Assembly: GCA_963971425.1 (NCBI GenBank)
Contig: OZ020517.1
Span: forward strand, 27,360,668 to 27,424,667
Direction of reading: 5' to 3'
Source: Bryoerythrophyllum caledonicum
Taxonomy: Eukaryota; Streptophyta; Bryopsida; Pottiales; Pottiaceae
DNA length: 64,000 bases
A program made the translations under genes and the position numbers. This document shows positions 43,916 through 61,127 of this stretch, piece by piece. Every line of letters starts with the position of its first letter. Position 1 is the stretch's first letter. Below the pieces are notes generated by a model. It did not search any database and was not told where the DNA came from. It was given only the letters and a program-made list of their open reading frames with translations.

Positions 43916-44899
43916 TTAGAATATGCATGTTAGAGATTTTGTACAAAAGTATCAATGGTATTGAAAACCGCCAATAACACAATACTTGCAAAAAGCAGAC
44001 CGGAGCATTGAAAAGCGGACTTGCTTCTTCCTTGACTTCATATTTGGAAAATTTTAGAATTTTCATTTTAACTTGTGGATTTAGGAAAATCTTCAGGGTA
44101 CTCATTAGGTTACCCTTTTCGTTTGAAATGCATACATTGGTCTGAGCACTTTCATTCCATACAAGATTAGGATGTCCAACAAACTTTGTAATGAACACAA
44201 TTTAGAATCATTCAATATAGAATACGTATGTCAACTTTTAGGTTGACACCGTTTCCATCCAAAATATTCAAACATAGTTTTACATACTTTTAAATCAAAA
44301 CCTATTCTTAAATGCTAGGGATCCAAATGCATCCATTTGTGGTTCCACTAACTACTGGTCTACTCTGCATTTTGCAAGTCATTCACAAACCTATCATGGT
44401 CAATATCTTCTCTCAAATTTGCCATGTGTTCAAGCAAATGATGCACTTGTGCCATTGAGATAGATATTTCTTTCTTTGTTTTGGTACCACCAACGACCCT
44501 GGTTGATAACGGTATTTGGAACATTTTCGTTATTAGATGGAGAATTCTACAAGCTTAATGGAAATGTTTTATCTTCTTACATTGGGCTTTGGAAAACAAA
44601 TTGTTGCATAAAATAGTTTTTCCAAACATTATGATACTCAAGAAATGATCTTCTTTTGAGTTATTTTTGAGTTTTTTACAAATACTTAATATTATCTTCT
44701 TTGAGATTTTAAAATGGAGATCACTTTATAAAACAATGGCTCACTTTTTAAGAACTTAAAGTTTTACAGATTTTAGGCAAAATCCATTAGTAAATTTTTA
44801 TTTGTTGATTAAAATTGGATCTTTAATTTTAATTAAATCTTTTTTTTAACTCAAAGAAGTATCATTTAACTTTCCTCGAATTGTTTGAACCCTAACACG

Positions 44900-44951
<52 letters not shown>

Positions 44952-45180
44952 TATACCTACATAGTGTACAAATGTAGACCCCTGTCATCTCCGATGCGGC
45001 AAGAATGGTCCTCAATGAAGTTAATGTATGTAAATGAAAAATTCAAATTACCTTACAATGTTACATCATTATCAGAGAATCAAATGGAAATTTGCCTACA
45101 ATCATCAAAGCACTTTGTTGTTAATAACATTGCTCATCACACCTTTGTCATTATGATCCAATTCTCATTTTAAAGCATCG
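43916..45180. other. AT-rich spacer with (AC)n(AT)n microsatellite
   Basis: A dinucleotide repeat covers 44896-44946: ACs, then about 18 ATs. Elsewhere I see only short frames without recognisable domains. Confidence 0.55.
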
Positions 45181-45965
45181 ACATATTTTTAGGAGCTATC
45201 GCTTGGCAAAATGCAACATACAATTGCTTATGTAATAAAGTTCATTAAGAGATGCTAACTTTAGTAAGAAAATTTTGTCCCTATGACTTGTTGATAGTCA
45301 TGGCATAAACAACGCGGACCAGAAATTGCTTGCGGCACATAGGAAAAGGAAGCCGAGGGTTGTTAGTAGCCAAAGAAATGTATGGTATGAATGCAACGTA
45401 CTTTGCACGACCACTTGTAATGACTTTAGTCTCAATCACTTGGCCGAGCAGCCGCATACAATGCATTTGGTGCCATTGTATAGTTTGTTTGATGCATTTA
45501 AGTTACGGAGAAGCATCATTGGTGTACTAACTTTGAGCGTAAACTTATGAGGTGGCTACTCGCTAACTTCCAAGGTATTCAGAAACTCACGTTGGTGCCA
45601 TCTTCATTGTCTACCTTGTGGGCGCTCAAATAAGCTTGAGGTACTCCAGGAACCATGTCAAGCACAACAAAGTTAAATTTTGCCACGCCATCGTTGTGTG
45701 CCGCAAGAATAGCACAAGTGATGAAATTGTCCAAGTTACCGCCGCGGCTAGACGCAATTTCAGGATAAATCCCGTCATCAAGCCCTTCATAGTCTGCCAA
45801 GGTAAGATCAAACATAATCTTCCTTAACAATGTCCAACTTGCGCTCTGCAAGCGCAAGAAGCGGATTTGCAAACGTCCGATTCCCAAAGTCATCAAATTA
45901 ATCACAGACTTTATAGGTTTAGGCTTAGGATTTGTAACTATGGTTAGATTACTTGTACCAAACAT
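45181..45965 (-). pseudogene. Helitron PIF1-like helicase remnant
   Basis: Minus-strand blocks follow the C-terminal order of Helitron helicases. These are CAILAAHNDGVAKFNFVVLD and PQAYLSAHKVDNEDG (45965-45579), PPHKFTLKVSTPMMLLRNLN and LYNGTKCIVCG (about 45555-45435), then VITSGRAKYVAFIPYISL and QFLVRVVYAMTINKS (45466-45281). The expected SQGQ reads S-stop-GQ because of a TAG at 45281. HKQLYVAFCQAIAPKNMSML follows to about 45180, matching the HGQLYVALSR motif. Several frame changes and stops make it non-functional. No Rep domain was found in the window, so the element is partial. Confidence 0.8.
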
Positions 45966-48327
45966 GTGAGCCTACATGCTTTACAAGATTTTTTTCAAGG
46001 TAAACTGACAGCAGAAGTACTCGATTTGTATATGGGCCTGTATTCGACACTTCACCGAGAAGCGTCGCATTTTGAATGTTGAAATAGCCCCATTTGTACT
46101 AGTGTTTCTAACTTTGCCTCTTGTACAAGCACAAACCTTTTTTATCAGCGGAAGTTTGCAGCCGCAGATTCCGTTCTTAATATTCTTCAACCACATGAGT
46201 TATCAGTATACCTTAGCGAGGAACTCACACAAAAACCAAACCCTAACCCTCACCCTAAACTCACACAACTATCGCAGAACACCCCAACAACATTCTCCCT
46301 GGCCTGCAGGAGCATGGTGGAAACCCCAAACTATCATCAATGTGGAGGACGGCTATGGCAGGAGCGGCAGGGTGTCAAGATCCATTTTTCGTATGCTACA
46401 TTACTGCCAGTCAGGGTCGACGATGCGTGGGCTGCCCGGTGAACGGAAGGACGAGCTGGGGGAAAAAATTAAAGGTTTTGGGCAGGGACGGCCGGGCTGA
46501 TGTGCGGGCGGGAGGAAGACCGGACTGGGCTGGGCGGACAGGGGGAAACCGGGCTGGGCTGGCCGGGTCCGAGAAGGAGGGACGGGGCCGAAGGCAACCA
46601 CCCTGACGAGGCTGCGGCATGGGCCAACGCTCGTTGGGGTGAATTAGCTAGATCCCATGTGAACATTAGGAAATCATGTACATGCCAACTAAGTATAATT
46701 CGAAAAGTCATTGTCAGGTGTTTTATCCACCGACATACATTTCCGCCAACAAGATGAGTTAGTTTATTGCTTTTTACATCCCAATTATTGAATCATCATC
46801 TCCACCATATCTAAACATTCATCTCAACACCAATCTTTCTCTGCCTTTGTAGTTTGAAATTTCACAAACAACTTTTTCAACCACTTGCCAATCATCCAAA
46901 TCCTCTTCTCTTCATCTGTACAAAACACCTCTGGGCTAGAATTTTCATTAAAATTTTTAATCCTGAACATAATAGAGTTTTCCTCAAAGTGCTTCCTGAA
47001 GGGGCAAGTTAGGAGGAATATGGTGCCAAACAGTATGAGATGTACAAACGAAAAGAAAGAGAGTATGACAAAATTTCATATCGTCTTTTTCTGCACCAAT
47101 GAAATGCTTTGCAATCAATGTTCTTGGGCCCTACTCCATGCAAGCTAAAGCTCCCCCATAGTACCCTAAGTTCTCAAAGGATTGACCAATAGTTCCCCCA
47201 AACCTTTCCCAAGCCAAGACACCATGTGCATGTGGTCGCGGTTACTAACATAAGACCCTATGATTTGAGGTACCTATCCAATGTATTTTGGTGACTTTCA
47301 GGAAAACTCCAATGACAATACAAGTGTTTTTTTCCAAAACCTTCGCATGGACGAGTTCATTCATAAATTACTGGTCCCACAACGGGATTTCAAAATAAAT
47401 TCCTTTCAAATTGACGTTTGTAAAAACTTCAGCCTACTAACTTGCAAGTAGGACTTTCCGTCAAGTAGAGAGAAAATATCACAGGTGAGAATTATACTAC
47501 CAACCACTCCATTCAACTTTGGCACCTCTCCCCCAACAATTCCTAAACTGGCTAAAATTAGTTTTAAATGCTACTAGAAAAGCTTGGTTGTTACTAGTGC
47601 ACTATTAAAAATTGAAAAAAATTCAAAATGAAACTTAACTACAAGTATTTAGCCAACTATTGTGATGATACGCACAGGTATATCATAGATATTGCAAGGT
47701 ATCACCTAGGTATTTCCACTTATCATACGCTTGAATAGATTACCAAACTCCTTCAAAGTGCACTACAGTAACCCCCAACCAAACACCTATAAAAATTGGA
47801 GAAAATCCAACCCACTTCCATCCCATTACAACCCATTTACCCATCCAAACAGAGGTCCACTATTAGTCAAGACCCCTTACTTGGTGAGCACTTGTAGCAA
47901 ACACCCACAAGTTAAACATAGCAGCACACTTTGAAAATCCATAACTAATTCACATTTCGTCAGAAAAATACAAAATCACTTGGGTAGAAATTGGCTGCAA
48001 AATAAATGTATTAAATTATATCCTCTACATGCATGCACATTGCTTAAGTTTTCGGTAATGGGGAGGTTTACCTTATCACCCACACACTACTTTTTCTTCC
48101 AAAAATCATTCCCCACTTGGCACGGCGAGAGCGAGGCGAGTGGAAGCGCGCGACAGGCCGCGGGAACGAGCGGCGTCACTCACGCGATGTATGCAGTGAG
48201 AGTCAGTTTTGGAGTCGTCTGTGTCTCGGACACTCACTCACTCACTCACGTGCAGTGGTGGGATTGAAGCCAGGAAGGAGGAGCTGGAATTAGTTGGAGA
48301 GAGGATTACAAGTCAGTGCATTTCGCG
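45966..48327. other. Spacer with telomere-like and GC-rich low-complexity tracts; promoter of next gene at its right end
   Basis: 'aaccctaaccctcaccctaaac' occurs at 46239-46262. A GC-rich tract at 46430-46610 consists of ggctggg/ccgggc units and yields spurious proline- and glycine-rich frames. 46620-48100 is AT-rich with no recognised gene. 48115-48260 is GC-richer with a 'cactcactcactcactca' run (48229-48248) and probably contains the promoter and leader of the gene starting at 48328. Confidence 0.45.
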
Positions 48328-53423
<5,096 letters not shown>

Positions 53424-54376
53424 CTGCATCAAAGCTGATGTGTGTAAGGACGATTCAATCATTGAAACTGATGGTCTGCTCTCTCTCAACAGCATATCTA
53501 GCAGTTTGGGGATGTATCATAAGGTTGCCCATTGCAACCTACGTTGCGATTCAAATCAAGAGCTATAGATTCCCAGATCTCACCTGATTCATGAGGTCAT
53601 GCGGGGCCTCGTACCATTTATATTCAACCATGCGCCTGAGAAACCTGACACATACACGTCTTATTTGTATGTCTCCGAGCAAGTTGTAGTGAGGTCTCAG
53701 GCTGTACATCAGACTTGTATCAGTATCCACCTTCATGTTATAGAAATTGAGATTGATGAGAAAAGGGGAAGCAGCATCTTATCTTTACCTGCAGTTTGTA
53801 CTTGCGTTGTTCAAACATCTCAACTTGAAAATGAACTTTGTGTCCCTTCTCTTGTGCCATTATATCCGTGTCCCTCTTCTGCGAGGGCTTGGTATGGGGC
53901 AGTCCAATCCTTCAACCTTTCGCCATCTCACACGCCAAATGGAAGAATAGGACGCCACGTACACTGCCATACTTCCCGTGAGGCCTGTGCGAACCATCTC
54001 ATTCTTTCAATTACGTGGTACACTAGTAGTCCTGTGCCTTGCTTTAATTATGTTCCTGTCGACATGCACTCGCTCCATGCCAGTTGCGTTGTACCATGTT
54101 TCTCCAGCATCAACAAATAATATCCCAGAAACAGCATCGTTCCCCATTTAAAAGTTTTCCTCTCTCTCCCCCTTAATGCACCTCACTGCTTACCCTTTTA
54201 TGGTAGTAATATCCATTCTCTGTTGATGCCTCTGCTGCCGTGTATTCGAGCAAGAAGAGGAGTAACACTGGCCTTTTACGGTAACTAGGGCACCAAGGTC
54301 CAAATACTAGACCCACATAGCGCATACTACCCTTTGTGCCTCTTCTTGTGTGTAGTAGTATTCGATCAACTACACC
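53424..54376 (+). other. 3' untranslated region and spacer
   Basis: No continuing coding frame of the ThDP enzyme follows the TGA at 53421. The 173-codon frame at 53599 lacks recognisable domains and lies in the probable 3' UTR. No other feature is supported. Confidence 0.45.
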
Positions 54377-54973
54377 ATGGTTCCAGCCCTTCAATATAGA
54401 ATGTATCATGTGTGGGTGATTCATAGCACAGCGCTGCTGCAGCTTTTGCTTACTCCCAGTGTGGGAATATCAGCTGAGTCCGTCAATCTTCAACATGATG
54501 ATCACTCTGAATTTAGAAGTTTATTTCAAGTGCAGCTGCAGCCTGAAACGTCGACAGCGATTGTAATGCAGCCTGGGCTTCCGAACTGGAAAAAGGATTT
54601 TTTATGCCATACTTTGGGGCGATGCCTACTGGCCACGCAGGAATCACCCCCTCAGAATGGTGATCCGCCCATGACGCTCCCCATCCTGCCCACTGATCCG
54701 GAGCTAGAGCCTCCTCCCCCAACCAACCCCTCCACGCTCAACTCACATCCATCAGGCCCCCCAGCTCCAAGAGGTGGCTATGGCGGATCACCATCAGCAG
54801 CATCGATGCTGAGCAAGGGCAGCAGCAAAGTGGGCATCACAGCTGGCGTGGGCGCGTCGGGCATCCTCCTGCTCTTGGTGGCGTTGCTCTACTACTTCAA
54901 GCCTGACATCTTCATGTGCTGCAAGACCTGCGTAAGAGTTCAGGTCTTCCACCACAATCATCCAACCAAGTGA
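54377..54973 (+). CDS. Proline-rich single-pass membrane protein, 198 aa (putative)
   Basis: One open frame begins at the first ATG. A hydrophobic N-terminal segment (HSTALLQLLLTPSVG, about residues 19-33) could be a signal peptide. About 50 polar residues follow, then a proline-rich linker (ELEPPPPTNPS and HPSGPPAPRGG, about residues 110-135), a glycine/serine stretch, one strong membrane helix (VGASGILLLLVALLYYF, about 163-180) and a short tail with clustered Cys and basic residues. The layout resembles a small wall-associated type I membrane protein. No orthologue was recognised and no introns are needed, though an upstream exon is possible. Confidence is moderate because only composition supports it. 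Confidence 0.4.
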   Translation: MVPALQYRMYHVWVIHSTALLQLLLTPSVGISAESVNLQHDDHSEFRSLFQVQLQPETSTAIVMQPGLPNWKKDFLCHTLGRCLLATQESPPQNGDPPMTLPILPTDPELEPPPPTNPSTLNSHPSGPPAPRGGYGGSPSAASMLSKGSSKVGITAGVGASGILLLLVALLYYFKPDIFMCCKTCVRVQVFHHNHPTK

Positions 54974-55462
54974 AACATGTGGTAAGAGATTAGATATAGC
55001 TACTTTGTTAGAGTTCCTTCAGATGTGATACGATACTTATGTGATCTACTGTCTGAATTATAGTCATCTCAGGATCTCCTACATCGTGCAAATATTTTCT
55101 GAACCAATGAGCGACAGTTACAATGTCTAATATCGGACTTCTAAAGCAGGTGCATCTCCCGAATTGGTGCCTCAGAGATCTTTTGAGTTTTTCTCTTCAT
55201 TCAGTCATCATCCTAAATTATTGAGTTCACGGTTTTGGCTTGGTATCTCAGTGTCAGTGTTTGTCCCTCAGTCAAGAAGATCAGGGGATCATGAGTTTCA
55301 ATGCCAATTATCATGGCTTGTTAAAACATTTCTGGACAATAAAAGGAGAAGTGATATGTGACCGTCAGCCACTGTAGTCTTCATTTTGAAGGTCGAGCTT
55401 GGTGCTGGGAAGTCTTCATGGTGGCCTGGCTGCTGTTGGCCGTCGTTGTGAAGCTCTTGGAG
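54974..55462. other. Intergenic region with a 3' tract duplicated at 58.5 kb
   Basis: The block at about 55375-55460 ('gtcttcattttgaaggtcga', 'gcttggtgctgggaagtctt') recurs at 58508-58580. In each case it lies just downstream of one of the paired minus-strand genes, so it is a duplicated 3' UTR. Nothing else was seen. Confidence 0.55.
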
Positions 55463-57568
55463 CTACTTGTTGTATCTGCCGTATTTCAGTGTGCTGTAGA
55501 AAAAGATGCCAAACGCCTTTTTGATCAAAGGTAAGAGAGCATTGAGCTGCTCACTGACGGGTTTGGAGTAAATACCTACAAAGGCAGCTAGTCCAGATAT
55601 AACGAAGATCATCAAGAGATGCGCTTGGAACGCATAGTCTACCTCATCAAGAGGCATTTGATCCTCAGGATTAGGTGATTTGCTGTAGAGCCCTTCCAAC
55701 TTTCCAACGACTTCCATGGCCTCGGCTTGCTCAACCGGTTCTTTATAATATTCTTCGGTGTATATTCGGCTCAGTTCCTGGGCGAGCCATTTGTCATCAC
55801 CATAGATATCTTCCGATACGTACTCTCCGTAAATTTCAAGCTTACGCTTGTTGAGGTCCTCGTTAGACAATCTTGCTGCGCCATTGGACAAAATATCAGG
55901 GAAGACTTCATGATCGATATTCCAAAAATCCTCAACTGACGTGGGCTCCTTATCCCCGGGCTCCTCATCCCCAGGCTCCTCATCCCCAGGCTCCTCATCC
56001 CCGGGCTCCTCAGTTGGCTCATTTTCCTCTGGTGGGGGGCTGGCGGCACAGATCGACCAGTTGAAGCCGTGGTGACCGCTAACCTATTAGACAGCATCAT
56101 GAAAGCGAACGTCAAAGTGGAAAACAGAATGGCATCGCTCACTTTTACAAAGAAATATTTACAGATAATATGCTAAGTACCGCATCCGTGAACACCTGGA
56201 CATGCATCAATCGATTACTAGCCTAGCTAATTCCCATGACTAGGTACTCAGGACGGACTCGCATATGTTAAGACCAAACTAGTTCGCTCACTTCGGTGCC
56301 CTTCAAGAGAATTAAGCTCAGCTTGCAAGAACCGCACAATCAAAGCAGATGCCTAAGCATACCGTCATGAAGAACTCTCGATGCTAAACGTACTATGTTA
56401 TCTCAAATTTCCAGCGAAGACAGCAATGCTGAGTATTTAGCCACACGCTGGTGATGGATACAACTCTGTTCCGAATATCTACATCAACATCAAATAATCG
56501 CAAAAGTCTAAGCACTTTATCAATGATGTGACTAACTTATTGTGCACTATATAACCAAGCTTCCCTCATTTGAAAAACTGCTGATTACTGTAGAATTGAC
56601 AGGAGCACGAATTCCATTGTTTTCTCTCAAGGCGCCAGGAGTTGATTCTATATTCAATCTCGACAAGATACGAAACGTAAATTCTAGCAGCATATACCAG
56701 ATTTCGTACCATGCATTGGTTCACTTGTTCAACGAATAAATCGCTTTGAATAAGCTTTCGGTTATATCTAGCTAGGATATATAGCAATGAGTATTTGACG
56801 TTGCAAAAGAGCAGCGCAGTTTTCTTCACGGTCAATATTTCTTTGAGCTTACAAATTAAGCCGAGCTAATTCTCCAAACTACCAATGTATACTTTTAGCA
56901 TTCTAGAAACGTTACGACAATCTGAAAAACCTCACACTATCCTTAACTAAAAGCTGTAGGGAAAAGTTTTCACGTATCTTGGAAATCAGAGACTCCTATA
57001 CGCGTCTGTATCATCGATGAACCTCTGCCTGATAGAAATTCTCAATCCCTGCCTCTACTAAACTGCGCTTATGCATATCGCTTTTAAAATCGTTCAGAAA
57101 GTTAAGCATAAAAGAGCTTCAATATCAAGCTTCTGTCTATCTAGGACGGCGTATTATTCTTATAGAGATCATACTTGACAGAAGTACGTTATCACCTCAG
57201 TGCACAGAAATCACTCAAGGTAGCTCGCTGCTCATCAAACATGCTACCGATGTAGGCGACGCGCAATCAACGTGATGCTGCTAGGTAGTCTCATGTCTCA
57301 TGATAATCCATATTCACTCGAGCGTAGTTCCGAAACATCATTCTACATGCTACAAAGAATTGCAAACCTTCTTCATCGTTCCGAATGCCGGGGCCTCAGC
57401 CAAAACATCCACGCATCGCGCTGGCTGATCAAACCACGTCGCCTCCGGTCGCAATCTCGCCGAGGTTACTCCAGCCTTAGACGACGACACCATCCTTCTC
57501 TCCGCACGGAGACCGAAGCCGCCTGCGGAAACGTTGGAACGAAGGCCAGCGACGGCACTGAACGCCAT
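55463..57568 (-). CDS. Paralogue A: putative organelle-targeted membrane protein, about 273 aa
   Basis: Two exons, 57568-57368 and 56083-55463, meet in phase 0. Exon 1 encodes a Ser/Ala/Arg-rich leader (MAFSAVAGLRSNV to GTMKK) that could be a plastid or mitochondrial transit peptide. Exon 2 begins VSGHHGFNWSICAA and continues with an acidic linker holding four EEPGD-type repeats. A helical region follows, then one membrane segment (HLLMIFVISGLAAFVGIY) and a conserved C-terminus (SEQLNALLPLIKKAFG, then YSTLKYGRYNK). The protein was not recognised. Paralogue B, 2.6 kb away, has the same exon structure and conserved ends, which supports both as real genes. Start chosen at the MAFS methionine because it is shared by both copies; short upstream ATGs exist. 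Confidence 0.65.
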
Positions 57569-57817
57569 GAGAGCGAGCGCGCAGGATGATCGACTGAAAA
57601 TCAAACTTGCAGCTGAAATTGCACAGGAAAATTCCGAAGACGGAACGGAGAGTGTATAACGCTCACGATCGGCGCCAAGAACAACAACGCGGTGAACGCA
57701 GGATTGGTAGCAGCGGCCGTGTGCGCAAGGCGATGGCGCTCATGGCGAATGCATGACTGCGAAGAAGAAGATCGTTTTCTCCGAAGCGGATTTCATACGA
57801 AAGGCTGTCCCTTCTCC

Positions 57818-58048
57818 ACTGATACCTGTGCAATACTGAGGTGATACTGGTATCTTATCCGGTTGATATTCAGGTGATAGTGATGCAATACTCAATTGAC
57901 TTAGGTCTGCACATCGTGAAATGGCAAGATTAAACGGAGCACATATCGGACCTGATATCTATGCGTCACTTAGCCGATACTCCTTCTGATATTCAGGTCG
58001 ATACTAGCCTGATACTCCTGCTGATACTAGGCTGATACTCGGTTCGAT
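57818..58048. repeat. Degenerate GATACT repeats upstream of paralogue A
   Basis: About a dozen spaced copies of 'tgatact' or 'cgatact' with 8-12 nt periodicity ('ctgatactcctgctgatact', 'aggctgatactcggttcgat') lie upstream of the gene. The matching region upstream of paralogue B has the same motif, so it belongs to the duplicated unit and sits in both presumed promoters. Confidence 0.65.
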
Positions 58049-58584
58049 ACGGAGGCGTTCATGGCCTCTGGACGAGTGCGCGGGAAGACTGATTCTCCCA
58101 ATTAAATTACAAACGTAGATTCAGAATCTAATTTGAACCTCAAAGTTCATGAAGGATTTCTATTATATCAAAAAATAGAATTCACCACTATTGAATACTT
58201 TTAGATACATTATAGTGGAATTCTCAGTTATAGTTTGAAATAGTAAAAGTAAGTTTTACTAATGTTTCTTTGTGTGAATCAACATCAATGTGCATTCTAA
58301 AGGGCACAAAAAGATATCTTGGCCATCGTGCCTTCAAATTTTGATTGAGTGATGTGAAATCTTAAACCCTAAAACCCTAAACCCTTCCGAAACTTGGACA
58401 ACCCTAACCCTAAAACCTAACCACCCATTTTACCATGGCTTGTTGTCTGTTGGAAAACATTTGAGTGGACCAAAAAAAGAAGATTCGCCATTGTCAGCCC
58501 CAGCAGTAGTCTTCGTTTTGAAGGTCGAGCTTGGTGCTGGGAAGTCTTCTTCATGGTGCTGTAATTGAACGTCGTTGTGAAGCT
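58049..58584. other. Spacer with a telomere-like tract
   Basis: 58361-58425 contains runs such as AAACCCTAAAACCCTAAACC and AACCCTAACCCTAAAACC, an interstitial telomere-like tract at the junction of the two duplicated units. The remainder shows no gene. 58508-58580 is the duplicated 3' UTR of paralogue B. Confidence 0.6.
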
Positions 58585-60130
58585 TCAGGCGCTAGTTGTT
58601 ACTCTGCTGTACTTCACTGCGTAGTACAATAAGTTGCCATACACCTTCTTGAGTATAGGTAAGAGGGATTGGAGCAGTTGAGCGACGGGCTCGGAAAGAA
58701 CACTCTTATAGATAGCGATTCCAGATAGAACGAACACCCCTATGAGAATCGCCAGGAACGCATAATCACACACATCGAGACGCATAACGTTGGATGCTTT
58801 GCGGTAGAGCTCTTCCAACTGAGCCATGACTCTCATTTTGTAGATTTCCTTGTCAAATTCTGCCACATCGCGGGCCTCGGCGAGGGCATCGTCATCATTG
58901 ACGTGATCTGTCAACATGTACTCGTCGGAACTGCGAATCTTAGGCTTGTTGCTTTGGTTGATACTTTGCACGTCCTCCATGTACAATTTTGACTCGTCAT
59001 CAGGGGAGAGGTTGTGATTATCGCAAATCTCCTGACCATCATCTAACGACGGCTCCTGATTCTCGGGCTCCTTAGCTGGTTCAGATGTGGGGCGGGTGGC
59101 ATAGATCGACCAGAGGAAGCCATGGTGACCGCTCACCTGTGTGAGAACATCGTGTGATTAGCTAACGCCAAAGAGGAAAACCAAACGGCATCACACATGT
59201 TACAATTTCATTTTCAACCTCGACAAGTTACAAAATCATAATCCTAGCAGCCCCGACCAGATTTTGTATCATGCGTTTGTTCACTTGTTCAATGCACAAA
59301 TCAATTAGAATAAGCTCTAGATTATTTCTGGCTATGAGTATATGACGTTGCAGAACTGCAGCGCAGTTTTCTTCACGGTCAGTATTTCTTTTTGCGCACA
59401 AAGAAGAAGTAATTACTCCATACTACCAATGCATGCGATCATTATTCTGGAACCATCATGACGATCTGTGGTATCTTCTTCCAAAATCACACTAACCGTG
59501 ACTCAAGCCAGTAGGAAAAAACTATCACGTGTCGTGGAAATCAGCAACACCTATATGCGTCTATCATCAATGAGCCTCTGCCTTTGAAATTCTCAATCTC
59601 TACCAAGCAGCTCAGTCCCTGACTTCAAAATTGTTCGGAAAGATGTGCAAGAATCAACTTAAAAAAGCTTCTGTCAAATATATCTAGGACGGTGCATTCA
59701 CATACTCAATGACAGAAGTATGTTATCCACGTCAGTGCACAGAAATTTTCAACGAATTACTAAAGAAAGCGCTGATCATCAATCAGGTCCCCGATGTAGG
59801 CGACCAGCAATCAAAGTTGATGACGCTAGCTAGACTCACGTCGACAATGATGATCCATATCAATCTAAGCGTGGTTCCGAAACTTGATCCTACATGCTAC
59901 AAAGAATCGCAAACCTTCTTCATCGTTCCAAAAGCCTGCGCCTCAGCCGAAACATTCACGCATCTCGCAGGCTGACCAAACCACGTCGCATTCGGTCGTA
60001 ATCTTGCCGAAATTACTCCAGCCTTTGACGACGACACCATACTCCTCTGCAATGCTTGACTCTCCGCATGGAGACGGAAGCCGCCTCCTGTGACGTTGGA
60101 ACGAAGGCCAGCCACGGTACTGAACGCCAT
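58585..60130 (-). CDS. Paralogue B: putative organelle-targeted membrane protein, about 255 aa
   Basis: Two exons, 60130-59915 and 59136-58585, meet in phase 0 as in paralogue A. The leader exon is closely similar (MAFSTVAGLRSNVTGGGF to GTMKK). Exon 2 begins VSGHHGFLWSIYATRP. It then has a different acidic linker, without the EEPGD repeats, followed by a coiled-coil-like stretch (KEIYKMRVMAQLEELYRKA), the membrane helix (YAFLAILIGVFVLSGIAIY) and the conserved tail (SEPVAQLLQSLLPILKKVYG, then YYAVKYSR). The middle has diverged while leader, membrane helix and tail are kept, suggesting those parts carry the function. Family not recognised; localisation is an inference. Confidence 0.65.
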
Positions 60131-60357
60131 AAGAGCTAGCGCAGGAAGATACCGAAGACGAAGCGGAAAGTGTTGCGCTCACGATCGGCGCCAAGAACAA
60201 CAATGCGGCGAATGCAGGATTGGTAGCAGCGGCCGTGTGCGCAAGGCGATGGCGCTCATGTACAATTGCGAGACTGCGAATAATAAGATCGTCTTCTCGT
60301 GTAAAACCACAAAAAGGATATCAAATTAAGGAATCCATGGCAATTTTCAAAATCCGC

Positions 60358-60640
60358 TCCTCCACTGATACCTGTGCAATACTGAGGTGATACTTGTATC
60401 ATACTCGGTTGTAACTCAGGCGATACGAGTGCAGACTCGGTTGATACTCGAGTGATAACAGTGTAACAGTCGGGTGATTGGTGTGGATTTGACAAGTGAA
60501 CTGTTAAGGCAGTAGTTTACGATGCACACATCTCGACCGATATCTTGCGAGATACAGTCCAATATATCCCCGGTACTTGTATGATACTCGGTAATACTAG
60601 CCTAATACACGGGTGTAATACTCAGGCGTTTGTGCACGGT
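60358..60640. repeat. Degenerate GATACT repeats upstream of paralogue B
   Basis: This is the counterpart of 57818-58048. It starts with the same 'actgatacctgtgcaatact' and 'gaggtgatact' blocks, then diverges into 'gatactcg.gtgat' variants. It marks the right end of the duplicated unit. Confidence 0.65.
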
Positions 60641-61127
60641 TGACGCGTGCTCGGGAGGACTGATGCAAGCGATGGGCCATCGATTGGTGACTTGAAATAG
60701 TAACCTCGAACCGGCTCACTGATCGAGGTCCTCTAATATTGTGCGAGCCCCGCTAGCATGGATCATCATGCTAAGTCCGATTCATACATTGTTTTCATTC
60801 TAGTTACACCTGAAATGAGGCATAGAAAATTCACCAACTATCTCCTTTTCACAAAGTTTATATATGTACAAAACCATTACACTGATATCTAAGAAAGGAG
60901 CCAACTTAAATTTATTCAAATAGCCCGAGGAATCTGCTACTTCTTATCCAAATTTTAGAGGAAAATAAGTTAGCAAGTCTTCTCTGCTACGCGTCAATCG
61001 ACAAGAAATACTCGATTTCATGGCCACGAGTACAATCACTTTGTATAATACACACCTGACTAAGAAGAGGATATATTTACCATAAACTAGATAGTTGCAC
61101 AGATTCCAGTGGTGTTGCATAGCACCT
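60641..61127. other. Intergenic region and probable 3' UTR of the 4CL-like gene
   Basis: No ORF or RNA gene is supported. The part nearest 61128 should be the 3' UTR of the minus-strand ligase gene. Confidence 0.45.

Noticed and set aside
46340..46757. Proline- and glycine-rich frames on both strands
   Set aside because: They come from a GC-rich low-complexity tract with no domain or splice context.
53599..54120. 173-codon plus-strand frame
   Set aside because: No recognisable domain, irregular composition and a position in the probable 3' UTR; not enough to call a gene.
57272..57589. 105-codon plus-strand frame
   Set aside because: It is antisense to the leader exon of paralogue A, which is supported by its duplicate.
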